Assembly: GCA_044598425.1 (NCBI GenBank)
Contig: CP172536.1
Coordinates: forward strand, 186,001-250,000
Reading direction: 5' to 3'
Length of the DNA stretch: 64,000 bases
Source of the DNA: JAEVLT01 sp044598425
Lineage (GTDB): Bacteria; Bacillota; Bacilli; Bacillales; Cytobacillaceae
Each line of letters opens with the position of its first letter. The stretch's first letter is position 1. The notes under the pieces are model-generated. The model was not told the DNA's origin and made no database searches. It worked only from the letters and a program-made list of their open reading frames with translations. Both the position numbers and the translations under genes were made by a program. Of this stretch, positions 17,787 to 26,791 are shown one piece after another.

Positions 17787-18494
17787 ATGGTAAAGGATAT
17801 AAAAGTTGCACTTGTCACCGGCGGGAATCGAGGAATTGGGTACGAGTTGGTCAAACAATTGTCTTTGAAAGGTTTTAAGTCTATTTTGGCATGTCGTGAT
17901 CCGGAAAAGGGTCATAAAGCAGTGCAAAAACTTAAGGAATCAAATCTTGATGTTTCGTTTGTGGCGATGGATGTAGACGATCAAGAAAGCATCTGTCAAG
18001 CTGCGGTTACAGTAAATGAGCTGTATGGAAGATTAGACGTGTTGATTAATAATGCTGGCGTTTATTTGGAGGAGAATAAAACGTTAGTAGCTATGGATCC
18101 TTCTATTTTGGAGAGAACGATGGCCACGAATTTCTTCGGCGCTTACTATTGTCTACGTTCGTTTATTCCTCTCATGGAAAAACAAGGATATGGAAGAATT
18201 ATTAATGTTTCTTCGGAATATGGCGCGCTGAGCGAGATGTCTTGCCCTGGAGTAGGAGTATATAAGTTGTCAAAGTTTGCTTTAAATGGTTTGACACAAT
18301 TGGTTGCTGCAGAAATTAAAGGTGATATTAAAATAAACGCGGCCGATCCAGGTTGGGTAAGCTCAGATATGGGCGGGCCATCTGCTCCAAGAACTCCCAA
18401 GCAAGCAGCTGAGTCTATCCTGTGGCTAGCAACGATTGGATCTGAAGGACCTAACGGGGGATTCTTCAGAGATGGAAAACGAATCGATTGGTAA
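17787..18494 (+). CDS. Short-chain dehydrogenase (carbonyl reductase type)
   Basis: 235 residues. TGGNRGIG cofactor motif at about 11-18, LINNAGV, INVSSEYG serine and YKLSKFALN catalytic Tyr/Lys: all classical SDR elements present. RBS ATGGAGGAATGAA. It follows adhA by 130 bases with a weak GC hairpin between, so it may be partly co-transcribed. Likely NADP(H) carbonyl reduction; substrate unknown. Confidence 0.88.
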   Translation: MVKDIKVALVTGGNRGIGYELVKQLSLKGFKSILACRDPEKGHKAVQKLKESNLDVSFVAMDVDDQESICQAAVTVNELYGRLDVLINNAGVYLEENKTLVAMDPSILERTMATNFFGAYYCLRSFIPLMEKQGYGRIINVSSEYGALSEMSCPGVGVYKLSKFALNGLTQLVAAEIKGDIKINAADPGWVSSDMGGPSAPRTPKQAAESILWLATIGSEGPNGGFFRDGKRIDW

Positions 18495-18517
18495 TAAATC
18501 AAGATTTCCGTGTGCCA

Positions 18518-18556
18518 AAAAAGGTTAGGTATGCAATTACCCAGCCTTTTTTAATT
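18518..18556 (+). terminator. Terminator after the SDR gene
   Basis: An A-rich arm AAAAAAGGTT, imperfect GGTA/TACC core and AGCCTTTTTT arm, followed by AATTTTG. It ends the adhA-SDR region. Confidence 0.55.
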
Positions 18557-18604
18557 TTGTCCCTAGGCTCTAAAAGAAAAAATTAAAGCTTAAAAAAATG
18601 CCTT

Positions 18605-18715
18605 AAAAGTAATCAACAATTTTGATTGATTTGTTGAGTAAACAACGAATTGGGTAATTTAACCATTGAATGTATCGAGGGTTTTTTTATAATGATAAAA
18701 CATACGTTGACCTGC
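18605..18715. promoter_or_regulatory. TetR-type operator/promoter block, copy C
   Basis: TTGTTGA (18631-18637), 4 bases, ACAACGA (18642-18648), then TTTAACCATTGAA and TTTTTTATAATGATAAA. It has no tetR on its left side and is joined on its right directly to a truncated DUF2255 gene. Confidence 0.65.
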
Positions 18716-19032
18716 ACATTTCACCGTTTCGAGAGGATGGGATAACTTATGGCACACCGACCTGGATTTGGTCCGTTGTAGTTGATGATGCTCTTTATGT
18801 GCGAGCTTACAATGGGCGTAACTCTCGTTGGTACCAGTCCGCAGTAAAACAGAGGGCGGGGCGAATCACTGTTGCCGGCATGAGGAAGGAAGTCAATTTT
18901 GGGCCGGTTGACAGCGCAATCAATGACCGCATCGACAGTGCCTACCGTAAGAAGTACAGTGATAGCCCGTATCTTAACTCAATGATCAGCAAACGCGCAC
19001 AATCTGCAACTGTCAAGGTCATGCCACGATAA
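18670..19032 (+). pseudogene. DUF2255 family protein, 5' end replaced by promoter DNA
   Basis: From about residue 14 the reading is DLHISPFREDGITYGTPTWI ... LYVRAYNGRNSRWYQSAV ... AYRKKYSDSPYLNSMIS, the DUF2255 family fold. The first 13 codons are simply the translated operator block C (its -10 region), so the natural start is missing and no RBS precedes the ATG at 18670. A deletion seems to have fused the promoter to the inside of the gene. It may be silent. Confidence 0.65.
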
Positions 19033-19070
19033 AGCATTAGGCCCGGAGAAATGCCGCATACAAGATAAAA

Positions 19071-19118
19071 GAGGGTGTCTAAGAGCAATTTGATCTGCTT
19101 GGGACACCCTCAATTTTT
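19071..19118. terminator. Bidirectional terminator
   Basis: GAGGGTGTC (19071-19079) pairs with GACACCCTC (19103-19111), then AATTTTTTA. It lies between the convergent DUF2255 remnant and tetR. Confidence 0.75.
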
Positions 19119-19129
19119 TATATGGTCCG

Positions 19130-19678
19130 CTATTCAAGGTTTCTGTCCAACAACGCCCCCGTTTGTTCTGCCATAACACGAGCTGGCAATGGCATTCCAT
19201 TCTTGAACCACCATTCTACTGCCCCAACGACCGCTGAACCAAAAAATTGAAGAATCACATCTTCACTTAATCGTTGATTTTTTCCTTCGGTTGTATTCAC
19301 TTCAGCCTTAAATTCTTCAATGACTAAATCAAGAAAACGACTGCGAAAATATGGTGCACCTTTACTTGCTAACATTGTTGAAAAGAACAAATAATGACGC
19401 TCAAAGTATTCGTACCAGACATAATTTCCTTCTTCAAATGTCATATCAGCTGCCGATTGGCAAAGCTCCCGGAGATTGTTAATATGCTCTTCAATCATTT
19501 TATCCAGGAGGTCGTATTTATCCGTGTAATGAAGATAGATGGTTCCTCTATTAACATTTGCTCTGTCAGCAATATCCTGAATGGTAATGTCGTCAAAACT
19601 TTTTTCGGACATTAGTGCAGTTACAGCATTTTTTATCGCTACTTGGCTTTTGGCTATTCTTCTATCTACTTTGGACAT
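19130..19678 (-). CDS. TetR-family regulator, intact copy
   Basis: 182 residues. HTH at about 33-52 (ITIQDIADRANVNRGTIYLH YT), with a C-terminal ligand domain ending WWFKNGMPLPARVMAEQTGA. Probably a ligand-released repressor of its divergent neighbour and of the other genes behind the same operator block (CMD operon, adhA, DUF2255). It is the parent type of the damaged copies at 3073, 5904 and 16275. Start ATG 19678, upstream GGTGAAAT. Confidence 0.85.
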   Translation of the reverse strand: MSKVDRRIAKSQVAIKNAVTALMSEKSFDDITIQDIADRANVNRGTIYLHYTDKYDLLDKMIEEHINNLRELCQSAADMTFEEGNYVWYEYFERHYLFFSTMLASKGAPYFRSRFLDLVIEEFKAEVNTTEGKNQRLSEDVILQFFGSAVVGAVEWWFKNGMPLPARVMAEQTGALLDRNLE

Positions 19679-19694
19679 TTTATTTCACCAATCT

Positions 19695-19805
19695 TTCTAA
19701 AGATAATCAACAATTTCAATTGATTTGTTGAGCAATCAACGAATTGCGTTCATTTAACCATTGAAGGTATGAAGGGCTTTTTTATAATTATAAACAAATG
19801 TTGAG
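19695..19805. promoter_or_regulatory. TetR-type operator/promoter block, copy D
   Basis: TTGTTGA (19725-19731), 4 bases, TCAACGA (19736-19742), with a further TCAACAA half at 19707. TTTAACCATTGAA and TTTTTTATAATTATAAAC follow. It separates the intact tetR from the broken RibD-C gene. Confidence 0.7.
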
Positions 19806-19865
19806 AAATCAATCAATATTAATTTTTAAAACATCATGTTTAGTTGGATGCTTGGGAGGATGCAA

Positions 19866-20162
19866 ATGGAACGACCGTATATAATCTGTCACATGCTAAC
19901 TTCATTAGATGGAAAAATCATAAGAGATTACTTGCGAGAGAAACGAGCAGCGTATTTTACAGACGAATATGAAAAAATTCAGGGACGTTACGGATGTAAA
20001 GCATGGATGTGTAGTGGATTACCATGGAGGAACACTTTACTTCCGGACATCAATTAGATTTAAATCAAGATAATATTCTAACAATCCCTAGAACTGATTA
20101 TGCTGCAAATAAAGATGCAAAAGGTTATGCCATTGCAGTCGACCCTTCTGGGAAACTGGGAT
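19866..20162 (+). pseudogene. RibD C-terminal (dihydrofolate-reductase-like) domain, N-terminal fragment
   Basis: MERPYIICHMLTSLDGKIIR is the start of a RibD_C reductase. A shift near 20010 breaks the frame; a later frame gives ILTIPRTDYAANKDAKGYAI and AVDPSGKLGW, after which the homology ends. The family is about 220 residues, so more than half is missing. Divergent from the intact tetR across operator D, so once a target of that regulator. Confidence 0.65.
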
Positions 20163-20364
20163 GGCTCTTTTGTTTTGGGTAATAACCAAAGGAAATATTC
20201 CGACTTTTTTCGACATTATTAGAAAAAAGAGCTTGCTTCCCATGTGTTTTAATTAAACTAGGAAGTCGAGATAAAACAGAAGTTGGGATGAGAGGTGTGA
20301 GAGGACGGGGGTTAGTCACCCCCTCCTACTCGATTGCTTTAGCAAGACTGCTCGCTAATTTTTA

Positions 20365-20700
20365 CTAATCCTTCCATTCCAGCAATAGATCCAGCAACTT
20401 TAGAATGATTTTCTGATCTTCGATGCTTCGTGTTTGTAAGCGGGTGATGATTTGGGTTAGTGTGTATTCTTGAGAATCTGGATTAGGTCGGATCGACCGA
20501 AAGAGGTCTTCTAATGAAATTTCCAGAGCGTTGGCTACCTTTTCGATGCTTTCCAGTGTGGCATTTTTCTCGCCTCTTTCCAATTGTCCAATGTATGTAG
20601 TGTGGAGATTGGCTATATCTGCTAATTTTTCTTGGCTCAATCCCTTTTCTTTGCGGATATTTCGAATCCGCTCTCCGATAAGCTTTGGCAAATCACTCAT
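20365..20700 (-). CDS. XRE-family helix-turn-helix regulator
   Basis: 111 residues. An HTH_3 domain occupies 8-65 (IRNIRKEKGLSQEKLADIAN ... TYIGQLERGEKNATLESIEK). The C-terminal leucine-rich helix IEDQKIILKLLDLLLEWKD resembles the multimerisation helices of SinR-like regulators. RBS AGAGGTGG. Divergent from the EAL-PilZ pair at 20935, which it may control. Confidence 0.85.
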   Translation of the reverse strand: MSDLPKLIGERIRNIRKEKGLSQEKLADIANLHTTYIGQLERGEKNATLESIEKVANALEISLEDLFRSIRPNPDSQEYTLTQIITRLQTRSIEDQKIILKLLDLLLEWKD

Positions 20701-20821
20701 TTAACCACCTCTTAGGTAACTTTAGCTTTAATCTTTACGCTTCCCCAAGAGACAATAGATATTCAAAATTAAAAATGATATACTATAAGTATTATTTTTT
20801 GGTCTGTCTTATGTGCAAACC

Positions 20822-20914
20822 ATGTCGAAAAAAATCGAATCTCGTCATGTTATCGAAACAAATACCCATGTTACTTGTTTTGAAGACCTTGAAAATGATG
20901 GGTGGTTTAAGTGA
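20822..20914 (+). CDS. Possible 30-residue peptide before the EAL gene
   Basis: ATG 20822 to TGA 20912 encodes MSKKIESRHVIETNTHVTCF plus EDLENDGWFK. No convincing RBS. It could be a leader or chance. Confidence 0.2.
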   Translation: MSKKIESRHVIETNTHVTCFEDLENDGWFK

Positions 20915-20934
20915 TTAGATAGGGAGTTTTTACC

Positions 20935-21663
20935 ATGTCAGATGCAAATGGATTGCTATTAGAGGACATTATACGAAAGAAAATGTTCCATCATGTTTTT
21001 CAACCGCTATATGCTTTGGAAAATTGGGATGTTTTCGGGCACGAAGCTTTGTTGCGTTGTAAGTTTTTCCAAAATCCTGAAGCGCTTTTTCGGTTGGCAA
21101 TTGAAAAAAACAAGTTGTATGACTTGGATATTTGTTCAATTCATCATGCTCTCACTTCGGTAAATGTACGGAACATAAGATTTTTTGTGAATGTGTATCC
21201 TTCTACCATGGTTCACCCTTCTTTTCCTGATTTTTTGGAAAAACTTAAGAGTCTTCACTTCTCTAATCAAAACATTGTGTTTGAAATCAATGAAGCAGAA
21301 AAAATATCGGACATGAGTTTGTTCAAAAGAGCGGTTCATTATTTGAAAGATAAAGGGTATGCCATTGCATTGGATGATTACGGTAAAGGGGAATCATCAT
21401 TGCGAATCGTCAAACAAATTCACCCAGACTTTATCAAGTTGGATCGATATTTTGCCATGGATTTATCTGTGTCAAAGGAAAAACAAAACGTGATTCAAAT
21501 GCTTTTGGAGATGTGCCAGCAAAAAAATACTTACTTGGTTTTGGAAGGAATTGAAGAACCCAGTGATTTGGCGATTGCCAAATCACTGGGTGTGCATTTG
21601 GGACAAGGAAACTTATTGGGTAGACCAATGCCGATCAGTGAAATTTACGAAAAGAGAGGGTAA
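20935..21663 (+). CDS. EAL-domain cyclic-di-GMP phosphodiesterase
   Basis: 242 residues, an EAL domain with no sensor or GGDEF part. The signature residues look intact: EAL within GHEALLR, Asn in FFVNVYP, Glu in FEINEAE, the DDYGKGESSL loop, IKLDRY lysine, LEGIE glutamate and the GQGNLLGRP end. It could therefore hydrolyse c-di-GMP to pGpG. 8 bases before a PilZ gene, so the two form a compact c-di-GMP unit. Confidence 0.88.
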   Translation: MSDANGLLLEDIIRKKMFHHVFQPLYALENWDVFGHEALLRCKFFQNPEALFRLAIEKNKLYDLDICSIHHALTSVNVRNIRFFVNVYPSTMVHPSFPDFLEKLKSLHFSNQNIVFEINEAEKISDMSLFKRAVHYLKDKGYAIALDDYGKGESSLRIVKQIHPDFIKLDRYFAMDLSVSKEKQNVIQMLLEMCQQKNTYLVLEGIEEPSDLAIAKSLGVHLGQGNLLGRPMPISEIYEKRG

Positions 21664-21671
21664 TTTTTTAT

Positions 21672-22199
21672 ATGGGCACCGTGATATGGGGAAGTATACT
21701 GTCTGCGTTTTTGATTTTACTGATTCTTATAAACTGGTTCTATCAAAGGCAATTAAGAGAAAAGTTAGACCTAATCAATGCATTGCAAGAATCACTGAAT
21801 GATCTGCAAGCAAAATTGAAAGAAAAGGAAAGAAGAGAGAGCTTTCGGGTGAAACTTCTCGAACAGGAATGTACATTTGAAATTATTGATTTTGATGATA
21901 AATTATTAGAACAGTTAAAGCATAGACAAGGGAAAGGGGAAATAAGGGATATCAGTCGTACAGGTTTGAAATTAATATGTGACTATGATTTACCTGTCAG
22001 AAAACACATTTTTTTGCAACTTTATTTCCTGCTTCAGGATGAGGAGTTTTCATTTAAAGGAAAAATCGTACGAAAAGAGGAACTGATGAACGATATCATT
22101 TATGGAATTGAGTTCATTGAAGCAGATTCTACCGAACAACAACGATTATATCAGGTGATACAAAAATTAGAAATCGAGAGAAGAAAGAAAACGAAATAG
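21672..22199 (+). CDS. Membrane-anchored PilZ-domain protein
   Basis: 175 residues. N-terminal membrane helix at about 5-22 (WGSILSAFLILLILINWFY), a coiled coil at about 28-56, then PilZ with RESFRVKL (RxxxR) and DISRTGLKL (D/NxSxxG), the c-di-GMP binding motifs. It follows the EAL gene by 8 bases. Probably a c-di-GMP receptor at the membrane. Confidence 0.82.
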   Translation: MGTVIWGSILSAFLILLILINWFYQRQLREKLDLINALQESLNDLQAKLKEKERRESFRVKLLEQECTFEIIDFDDKLLEQLKHRQGKGEIRDISRTGLKLICDYDLPVRKHIFLQLYFLLQDEEFSFKGKIVRKEELMNDIIYGIEFIEADSTEQQRLYQVIQKLEIERRKKTK

Positions 22200-22379
22200 C
22201 AGTATTAAGGAGTCAATTTCATAATAGATTTTTAATCAGCTAACTCTTCCAGAATAAATGTTGTCCATTTTTTTGAAAAGTTCAGAAACAAAATTCTAAG
22301 AACGAAAAATGAGCGCACCAAATAAAAGTTTGAACGACTTTTTTTCAAAACTTTTACATCACGATTCATTCTAAAGATT

Positions 22380-23588
22380 TTAGGCTACTTCTTTTATTTC
22401 ATTCATCTGCTTGTTAATACGATCAACTGCCAATTTACTGAGCGTATAAACGAGGCAGGAAATATCAAAGTCTACTTTGGCTAATGCACCTCCTCTAAGG
22501 CGAATGTTGTCGAGCTGGAAGAATTCTTTGAGATATGCATTTACTCGTTCCACAGCCGTACGTTTCTTGTACAATTCTTTATAACTATGGCTTCCTCTGG
22601 CTGGAACGGTATACTTTCGAATGTCGGATTCAACCTTTATTTTAAAGAACTTTTGGCAGCCTGATTCTTTAAACGGGCACGTTTCACATTCTTTTGGGCG
22701 AGTATACTTGAGTGTTTCATATTTTTCATCAAAGCTATCGTACACATATGAATGACCTTCTTTACAAACATGCTGAAAGTATTTGTCTTTTCCTTCGATT
22801 TCAGTCTCATTCTTCCGGTTGTAATCGATTAGAGGTCGAGCACCCATCATTCGAATCTGTTTATAAACGGCTTTAAAATTATATCCAGTATCGCCTAAAA
22901 CATGTTCGATGTTCAAATAAGGATGCCGTTTAGCAAGTGCTTTAAGCAAAGGAATCGACATTTTCCCGTCATTGACATGGGCGGATGAAAACAAGGCTAC
23001 TAAAATATATTGGCTTTCACAATCAACAGCGAGATGACCCTTATAGCCATACCAGAAAAACTTTTTATTGTCCGTGTTTTTCTTGGTACCCCATGATGGA
23101 CCAAGAGGGATTTCTGCTTCAATTTCTTCAAAGGAGTAGTCAACCATTTGATCAAGCGTTTTTTCAAATATCGTCTTGGCAGCTTCAAGTTCTACTTGGT
23201 CCTTCAGCCATTGTTCTCTTTCTTCTTTCTTTTTGCGACCGCGATTTTTTGGCTTTTTCGGCTCGGGAACAGGAGTTTCTTCCTCTGGTTTCTCCGGAAT
23301 GAGGTCCATTTGCTCAATAACTGTCTGCTGGTTCTCCTGCTTTTTACGAGACCGCTTTTTCGCTGGGTTCGCTGCATCTCTCGCTTCTACATGGGTTGCA
23401 TCAATGGCTACATGGGTACCGTCAAGAAGCCCCTCCTGAAAGGCTTGAAGAATAAGTCCGTCATGACAGCTCTCAAAAACGGGTAAACCGCTTAATCTTG
23501 CGATGAGCCGCGAATAAGAGGCTTCGCTCGGTGTTGAATCTGAACCAGTAAAACGGCAGTGAAATCTAAATTCATTACCCGTACTCAA
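22380..23588 (-). pseudogene. IS1182-like transposase, 5' truncated
   Basis: 402 residues remain from FHCRFTGSDSTPSEASYSRL onward; the DDE core shows DGTHVAIDATHVEARD, HVLGDTGYNF and the late RTAVERVNAYLKEFFQLDNI. The N-terminal 80 or so residues of the family are missing: the frame breaks where it meets the unrelated coiled-coil gene near 23588. The start MSTGNE is not natural. Confidence 0.75.
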
Positions 23589-24026
23589 ACGATTTATAAG
23601 ATTTTTGATTATGAAATTTACTCATATAAAGAGAAAAATAATACGTTAACTGGACTTGTAAACGATAATCGCCCAGGCTATGAGGAGAGTAAGTCTTATA
23701 AAGATCAAGTTGATCGGTTAACGCAACAAAATGCTAAGCTCCAGGAGGAGTTGAACAAAGAAAAAGAAAATCTTCAAAGCATGGAAGAGATTCGGAAGGA
23801 AGTCCTTCGTCAAGCTGAGGAGCGTCATCAGGCTGAACTCGAATGCATCGTCGAAAAGAAAGATGTTGAAAAAGAGCGTGAACTATTACATCTCCGAACC
23901 GAATTCCAGGACAAGCTCCAAAAAGCAAACGAAGAATCTACTGCCAAAATTCAATTTCTCTACGAACGCATTGAGCAACTATGTAAGGAACATGAACAAG
24001 AATTAAAGAAACAATCAGAGACATAA
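23559..24026 (+). CDS. Coiled-coil protein, probably 5' truncated
   Basis: 155 residues in the open frame. From about residue 45 to the end it is a heptad-rich coiled coil (DQVDRLTQQNAKLQEELNKE ... IEQLCKEHEQELKKQSET). The first 30 residues overlap the transposase remnant and have no RBS, so the true N-terminus is likely lost at the junction. It resembles KfrA-type coiled coils in composition only; function unknown. Confidence 0.4.
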   Translation: MKSKFITRTQTIYKIFDYEIYSYKEKNNTLTGLVNDNRPGYEESKSYKDQVDRLTQQNAKLQEELNKEKENLQSMEEIRKEVLRQAEERHQAELECIVEKKDVEKERELLHLRTEFQDKLQKANEESTAKIQFLYERIEQLCKEHEQELKKQSET

Positions 24027-24129
24027 GAGAAGCAGATTGATAAAATCAAGGAACAAAAATAAGGATATAACTCGGATTGTTGGCTGGATTCTCGATTGGG
24101 AATCGCGGAGATATTTGTAAATGATAATC

Positions 24130-24183
24130 AAAACCGGTCACACGTTGGATGTGTTAATAAAACCATCACGTGACCGGTTTTTA
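24130..24183. terminator. Bidirectional terminator
   Basis: AAAACCGGTCAC pairs with GTGACCGGTTTTT at 24169-24182. It marks the left end of the higher-GC block. Confidence 0.75.
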
Positions 24184-24203
24184 CACGTATGTCGGCTGTA
24201 CCC

Positions 24204-25115
24204 CTATTTCTTCCCCAATCCGAAAATGGTCAATTCTTTATTAGTCCGCAGCAGCTCGAGGAATACTTGGAGTGCTTTTGTCTGGAAGGGGGACGTCGTG
24301 ACGATGGAGAACTGCCTTGCGAACGGCATCCCTTTTACGTCGAGTATCTGAAGGTCCCCGTTGCGGAGCTCTTTTTGTATGGCCCATTGCGACAGGAGAC
24401 TGATTCCGAGGCCTGCTTCGACCGCTTCTTTGATGGGCTGTGTGCTGCTGAAGTGCATGATGTTGGCGGGTGAGATTTCGAAACGCTGGAAAACGTTTTC
24501 GGCCGCTTCCCTTGTTCCTGAACCGGCTTCACGCAAAATCCATGTCTGCTCGGCGAGGTTCTTTATGACGACCTCGTCCTTTTTGCTTGCGAGCGGATGG
24601 TCGGGTGACGCCACGACGACCATCATATCTTCCGCAAATTCCTCGGTCTGCAACTCACGCGTCTCTTTGAAATGCCCTTCCACGATGCCGACATCGAGAT
24701 GATGACCCATTACGAGATCGGCAATCTTCGCTGTATTACCAATTGTTACGACAGGTTTGATGTCTGGATACTTTCCGTGCATTTTGGCAATAATATGGGG
24801 AAGGACATATTCACCGAATGTATAGCTGGCTCCGATGGAAAGGGGGCCGCTTGCCTTGTTCGTCAAATCGTCTACCAAATTCTGCATCCGTTCGTAAAGT
24901 CCGACGATCTCTTTGGCGTGATGGTATACAATCTCGCCGGCTTTGTTCAAGCGCACGTATTTGTTCGTCCGTTCCAACAGCCGCACGCCGATAGCTTCTT
25001 CGAATGTCCGGATATATTGGCTCACTGCTGGTTGTGTCATATGCAGTTCTTCAGCGGCCCTTGAAAAGTTCTTCTTTTCGACGACCGTCACAAACACTTG
25101 CAACTGCTGATCCAT
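24204..25115 (-). CDS. LysR-family regulator (CysL/YeiE type)
   Basis: 303 residues from ATG 25115, chosen because AAGGAGG lies 8 bases upstream; ATGs at 25151 and 25121 are in frame. HTH at about 15-35 (FSRAAEELHMTQPAVSQYIR). The substrate domain holds the LREAGSGTRE motif. Divergent from the YeiH exporter at 25240, a pairing common across bacteria (YeiE-YeiH). Higher GC than the flanking region. Confidence 0.88.
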   Translation of the reverse strand: MDQQLQVFVTVVEKKNFSRAAEELHMTQPAVSQYIRTFEEAIGVRLLERTNKYVRLNKAGEIVYHHAKEIVGLYERMQNLVDDLTNKASGPLSIGASYTFGEYVLPHIIAKMHGKYPDIKPVVTIGNTAKIADLVMGHHLDVGIVEGHFKETRELQTEEFAEDMMVVVASPDHPLASKKDEVVIKNLAEQTWILREAGSGTREAAENVFQRFEISPANIMHFSSTQPIKEAVEAGLGISLLSQWAIQKELRNGDLQILDVKGMPFARQFSIVTTSPFQTKALQVFLELLRTNKELTIFGLGKK

Positions 25116-25239
25116 TTTCATCGCCTCCTTCCCGGTCGTATCTTTCTTCATATATCGATTTACTAATCATCATGATTATAAATAATTATTTTTATTATGT
25201 ATAGTTATTCCTTATAGTTAGATTAGGAGGTGTGTTATC

Positions 25240-26277
25240 ATGGCTTTACCATATTCGTCCTCGGATCAGCCGGCGACGAAAAAGTTTTCGCGCCCAGCGG
25301 CTTGGATCAGCGGAGTAGCATTCACTTTTCTTATTGCTTTATTAGGTTATTTATTGGCGATGGTACCCGGATTCGATCATGTTGGGCAATTGGCAAGTGC
25401 CATCATCATTGCGGTCTTCTACCGGCAGATTTTTGGATATCCGGAAGCCATCCGTCCAGGGATCGCATTTTCATCGAAACGTTTATTGCGGGCAGCCATT
25501 ATTCTGTACGGTCTGAAATTGAACATTGACACTGTGCTAAGTGATGGTTTGGGGCTACTGGTCAGAGATGCCGGCGTCATCGTATTTGCCATCTTTACGA
25601 CGATCTGGCTCGCCAAATTATTCAAAGCCGACAAAAACATTTCGTTGTTGTTAGGTGTCGGGACGGGCGTCTGCGGTGCGGCAGCCATTGCGGCGATTGC
25701 GCCCATCATCAAAGCCAAGGATGAGGATACTGCAATCGGTGTCGGGATCATCGCATTGATGGGCACCGTCTTTGCGATTGCATATACCATCCTCCGTCCG
25801 TTCTTGCCGTTGGATGCAATCCAATATGGCATGTGGTCGGGAATCACTCTTCATGAAGTCGCCCACGTGGCATTGGCCGGAGCGCCTGCCGGGGAAGACG
25901 GATTGGCAATTGCCTTGTTGGCGAAATTGGGACGTGTCTTCCTCCTTGTTCCGCTATGCTTCATCTTCATCTTCATCATGAAGCGTAAAAACAAAGGTTC
26001 CGAAGATGTGGATTCGAAGATTGAATTTCCATGGTTCCTTGTCGGTTTCATCGTTTTAAGTATATTAGGTAGCTATGTGTTCGGCCATTCCATTCCTGTG
26101 TCCGACGGCGTCATGCAAGGTGTTGCCGTTTTGACAACATGGCTATTGACTGCGGCAATGGTAGGTCTTGGTTTGAATGTAAGCTTGAAAGACCTGCGTA
26201 ACAGAGCCATGCGTCCACTAGCAGCGATGACCGTCACATCGATCATTCTATCAATCATTGTATTCTTTATCGTCTGA
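25240..26277 (+). CDS. YeiH-family putative sulfate exporter
   Basis: 345 residues, about ten membrane helices. Family signatures GVGTGVCGAAAIAAIAPIIK and MWSGITLHEVAHVALAG. UPF0324/PSE family; some members export sulfite- or sulfonate-derived sulfate, others are only predicted. RBS TAGGAGGTGTGT. Followed by a universal stress gene 18 bases later. Confidence 0.88.
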   Translation: MALPYSSSDQPATKKFSRPAAWISGVAFTFLIALLGYLLAMVPGFDHVGQLASAIIIAVFYRQIFGYPEAIRPGIAFSSKRLLRAAIILYGLKLNIDTVLSDGLGLLVRDAGVIVFAIFTTIWLAKLFKADKNISLLLGVGTGVCGAAAIAAIAPIIKAKDEDTAIGVGIIALMGTVFAIAYTILRPFLPLDAIQYGMWSGITLHEVAHVALAGAPAGEDGLAIALLAKLGRVFLLVPLCFIFIFIMKRKNKGSEDVDSKIEFPWFLVGFIVLSILGSYVFGHSIPVSDGVMQGVAVLTTWLLTAAMVGLGLNVSLKDLRNRAMRPLAAMTVTSIILSIIVFFIV

Positions 26278-26295
26278 TGAAAGGGGAGCTTGTCT

Positions 26296-26715
26296 ATGAA
26301 ATCGATTCTGTTCGCAACGGATGGTTCCAAATCATCCGAACGTGCCGGCGAAATGGCAAAACAATTTTTGGAGGCCTGGCCAGAAGCACAGTTGCATGTA
26401 CTGTATGTCACTGCAAAAGAGAATTATGCCTATGACCTTGTTCCGGATGTAGTCGATAATTATGAAAAGAAAATCACGAATGATATCCAGGAGAACATAT
26501 TGGAGAAGTTGTTCGGCGAGTGGAAAGAACGGGTTCATTTCATACATGAAATCGGTCATCCGAGTACAACGATCTGCAAGGTCGCCAAGCAACAGGATGT
26601 CGAGTTGATTATAGTGGGAAGCCATGGACGGTCATTCTTCGACCGTGCATTGCTAGGAAGCGTGGCACATGCTGTCCTGAACCGTTCCGAACTGCCTGTG
26701 TTGGTCGTCCGTTAA
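26296..26715 (+). CDS. Universal stress protein (UspA family)
   Basis: 139-140 residues. The ATP-binding signature GSHGRSFFDRALLGSVAHAV matches GxxGx9GS. Start 26296 has AAGGGGAG 7 bases upstream; a TTG at 26290 is too close to it. Same operon as YeiH. Confidence 0.88.
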   Translation: MKSILFATDGSKSSERAGEMAKQFLEAWPEAQLHVLYVTAKENYAYDLVPDVVDNYEKKITNDIQENILEKLFGEWKERVHFIHEIGHPSTTICKVAKQQDVELIIVGSHGRSFFDRALLGSVAHAVLNRSELPVLVVR

Positions 26716-26791
26716 AGGAAGAGCCAAGGAAAAGGAGCTTTTTGCTGCTTTCTGCGCAAGCGTCCATCTCCAAAGAAGGAGTGAAGAGAAT

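Noticed and set aside
24335..25981. Many long overlapping ORFs on both strands in the 24-27 kb block
   Set aside because: The higher GC lowers stop frequency; only LysR, YeiH, Usp and Mdh have family signatures and RBSs.
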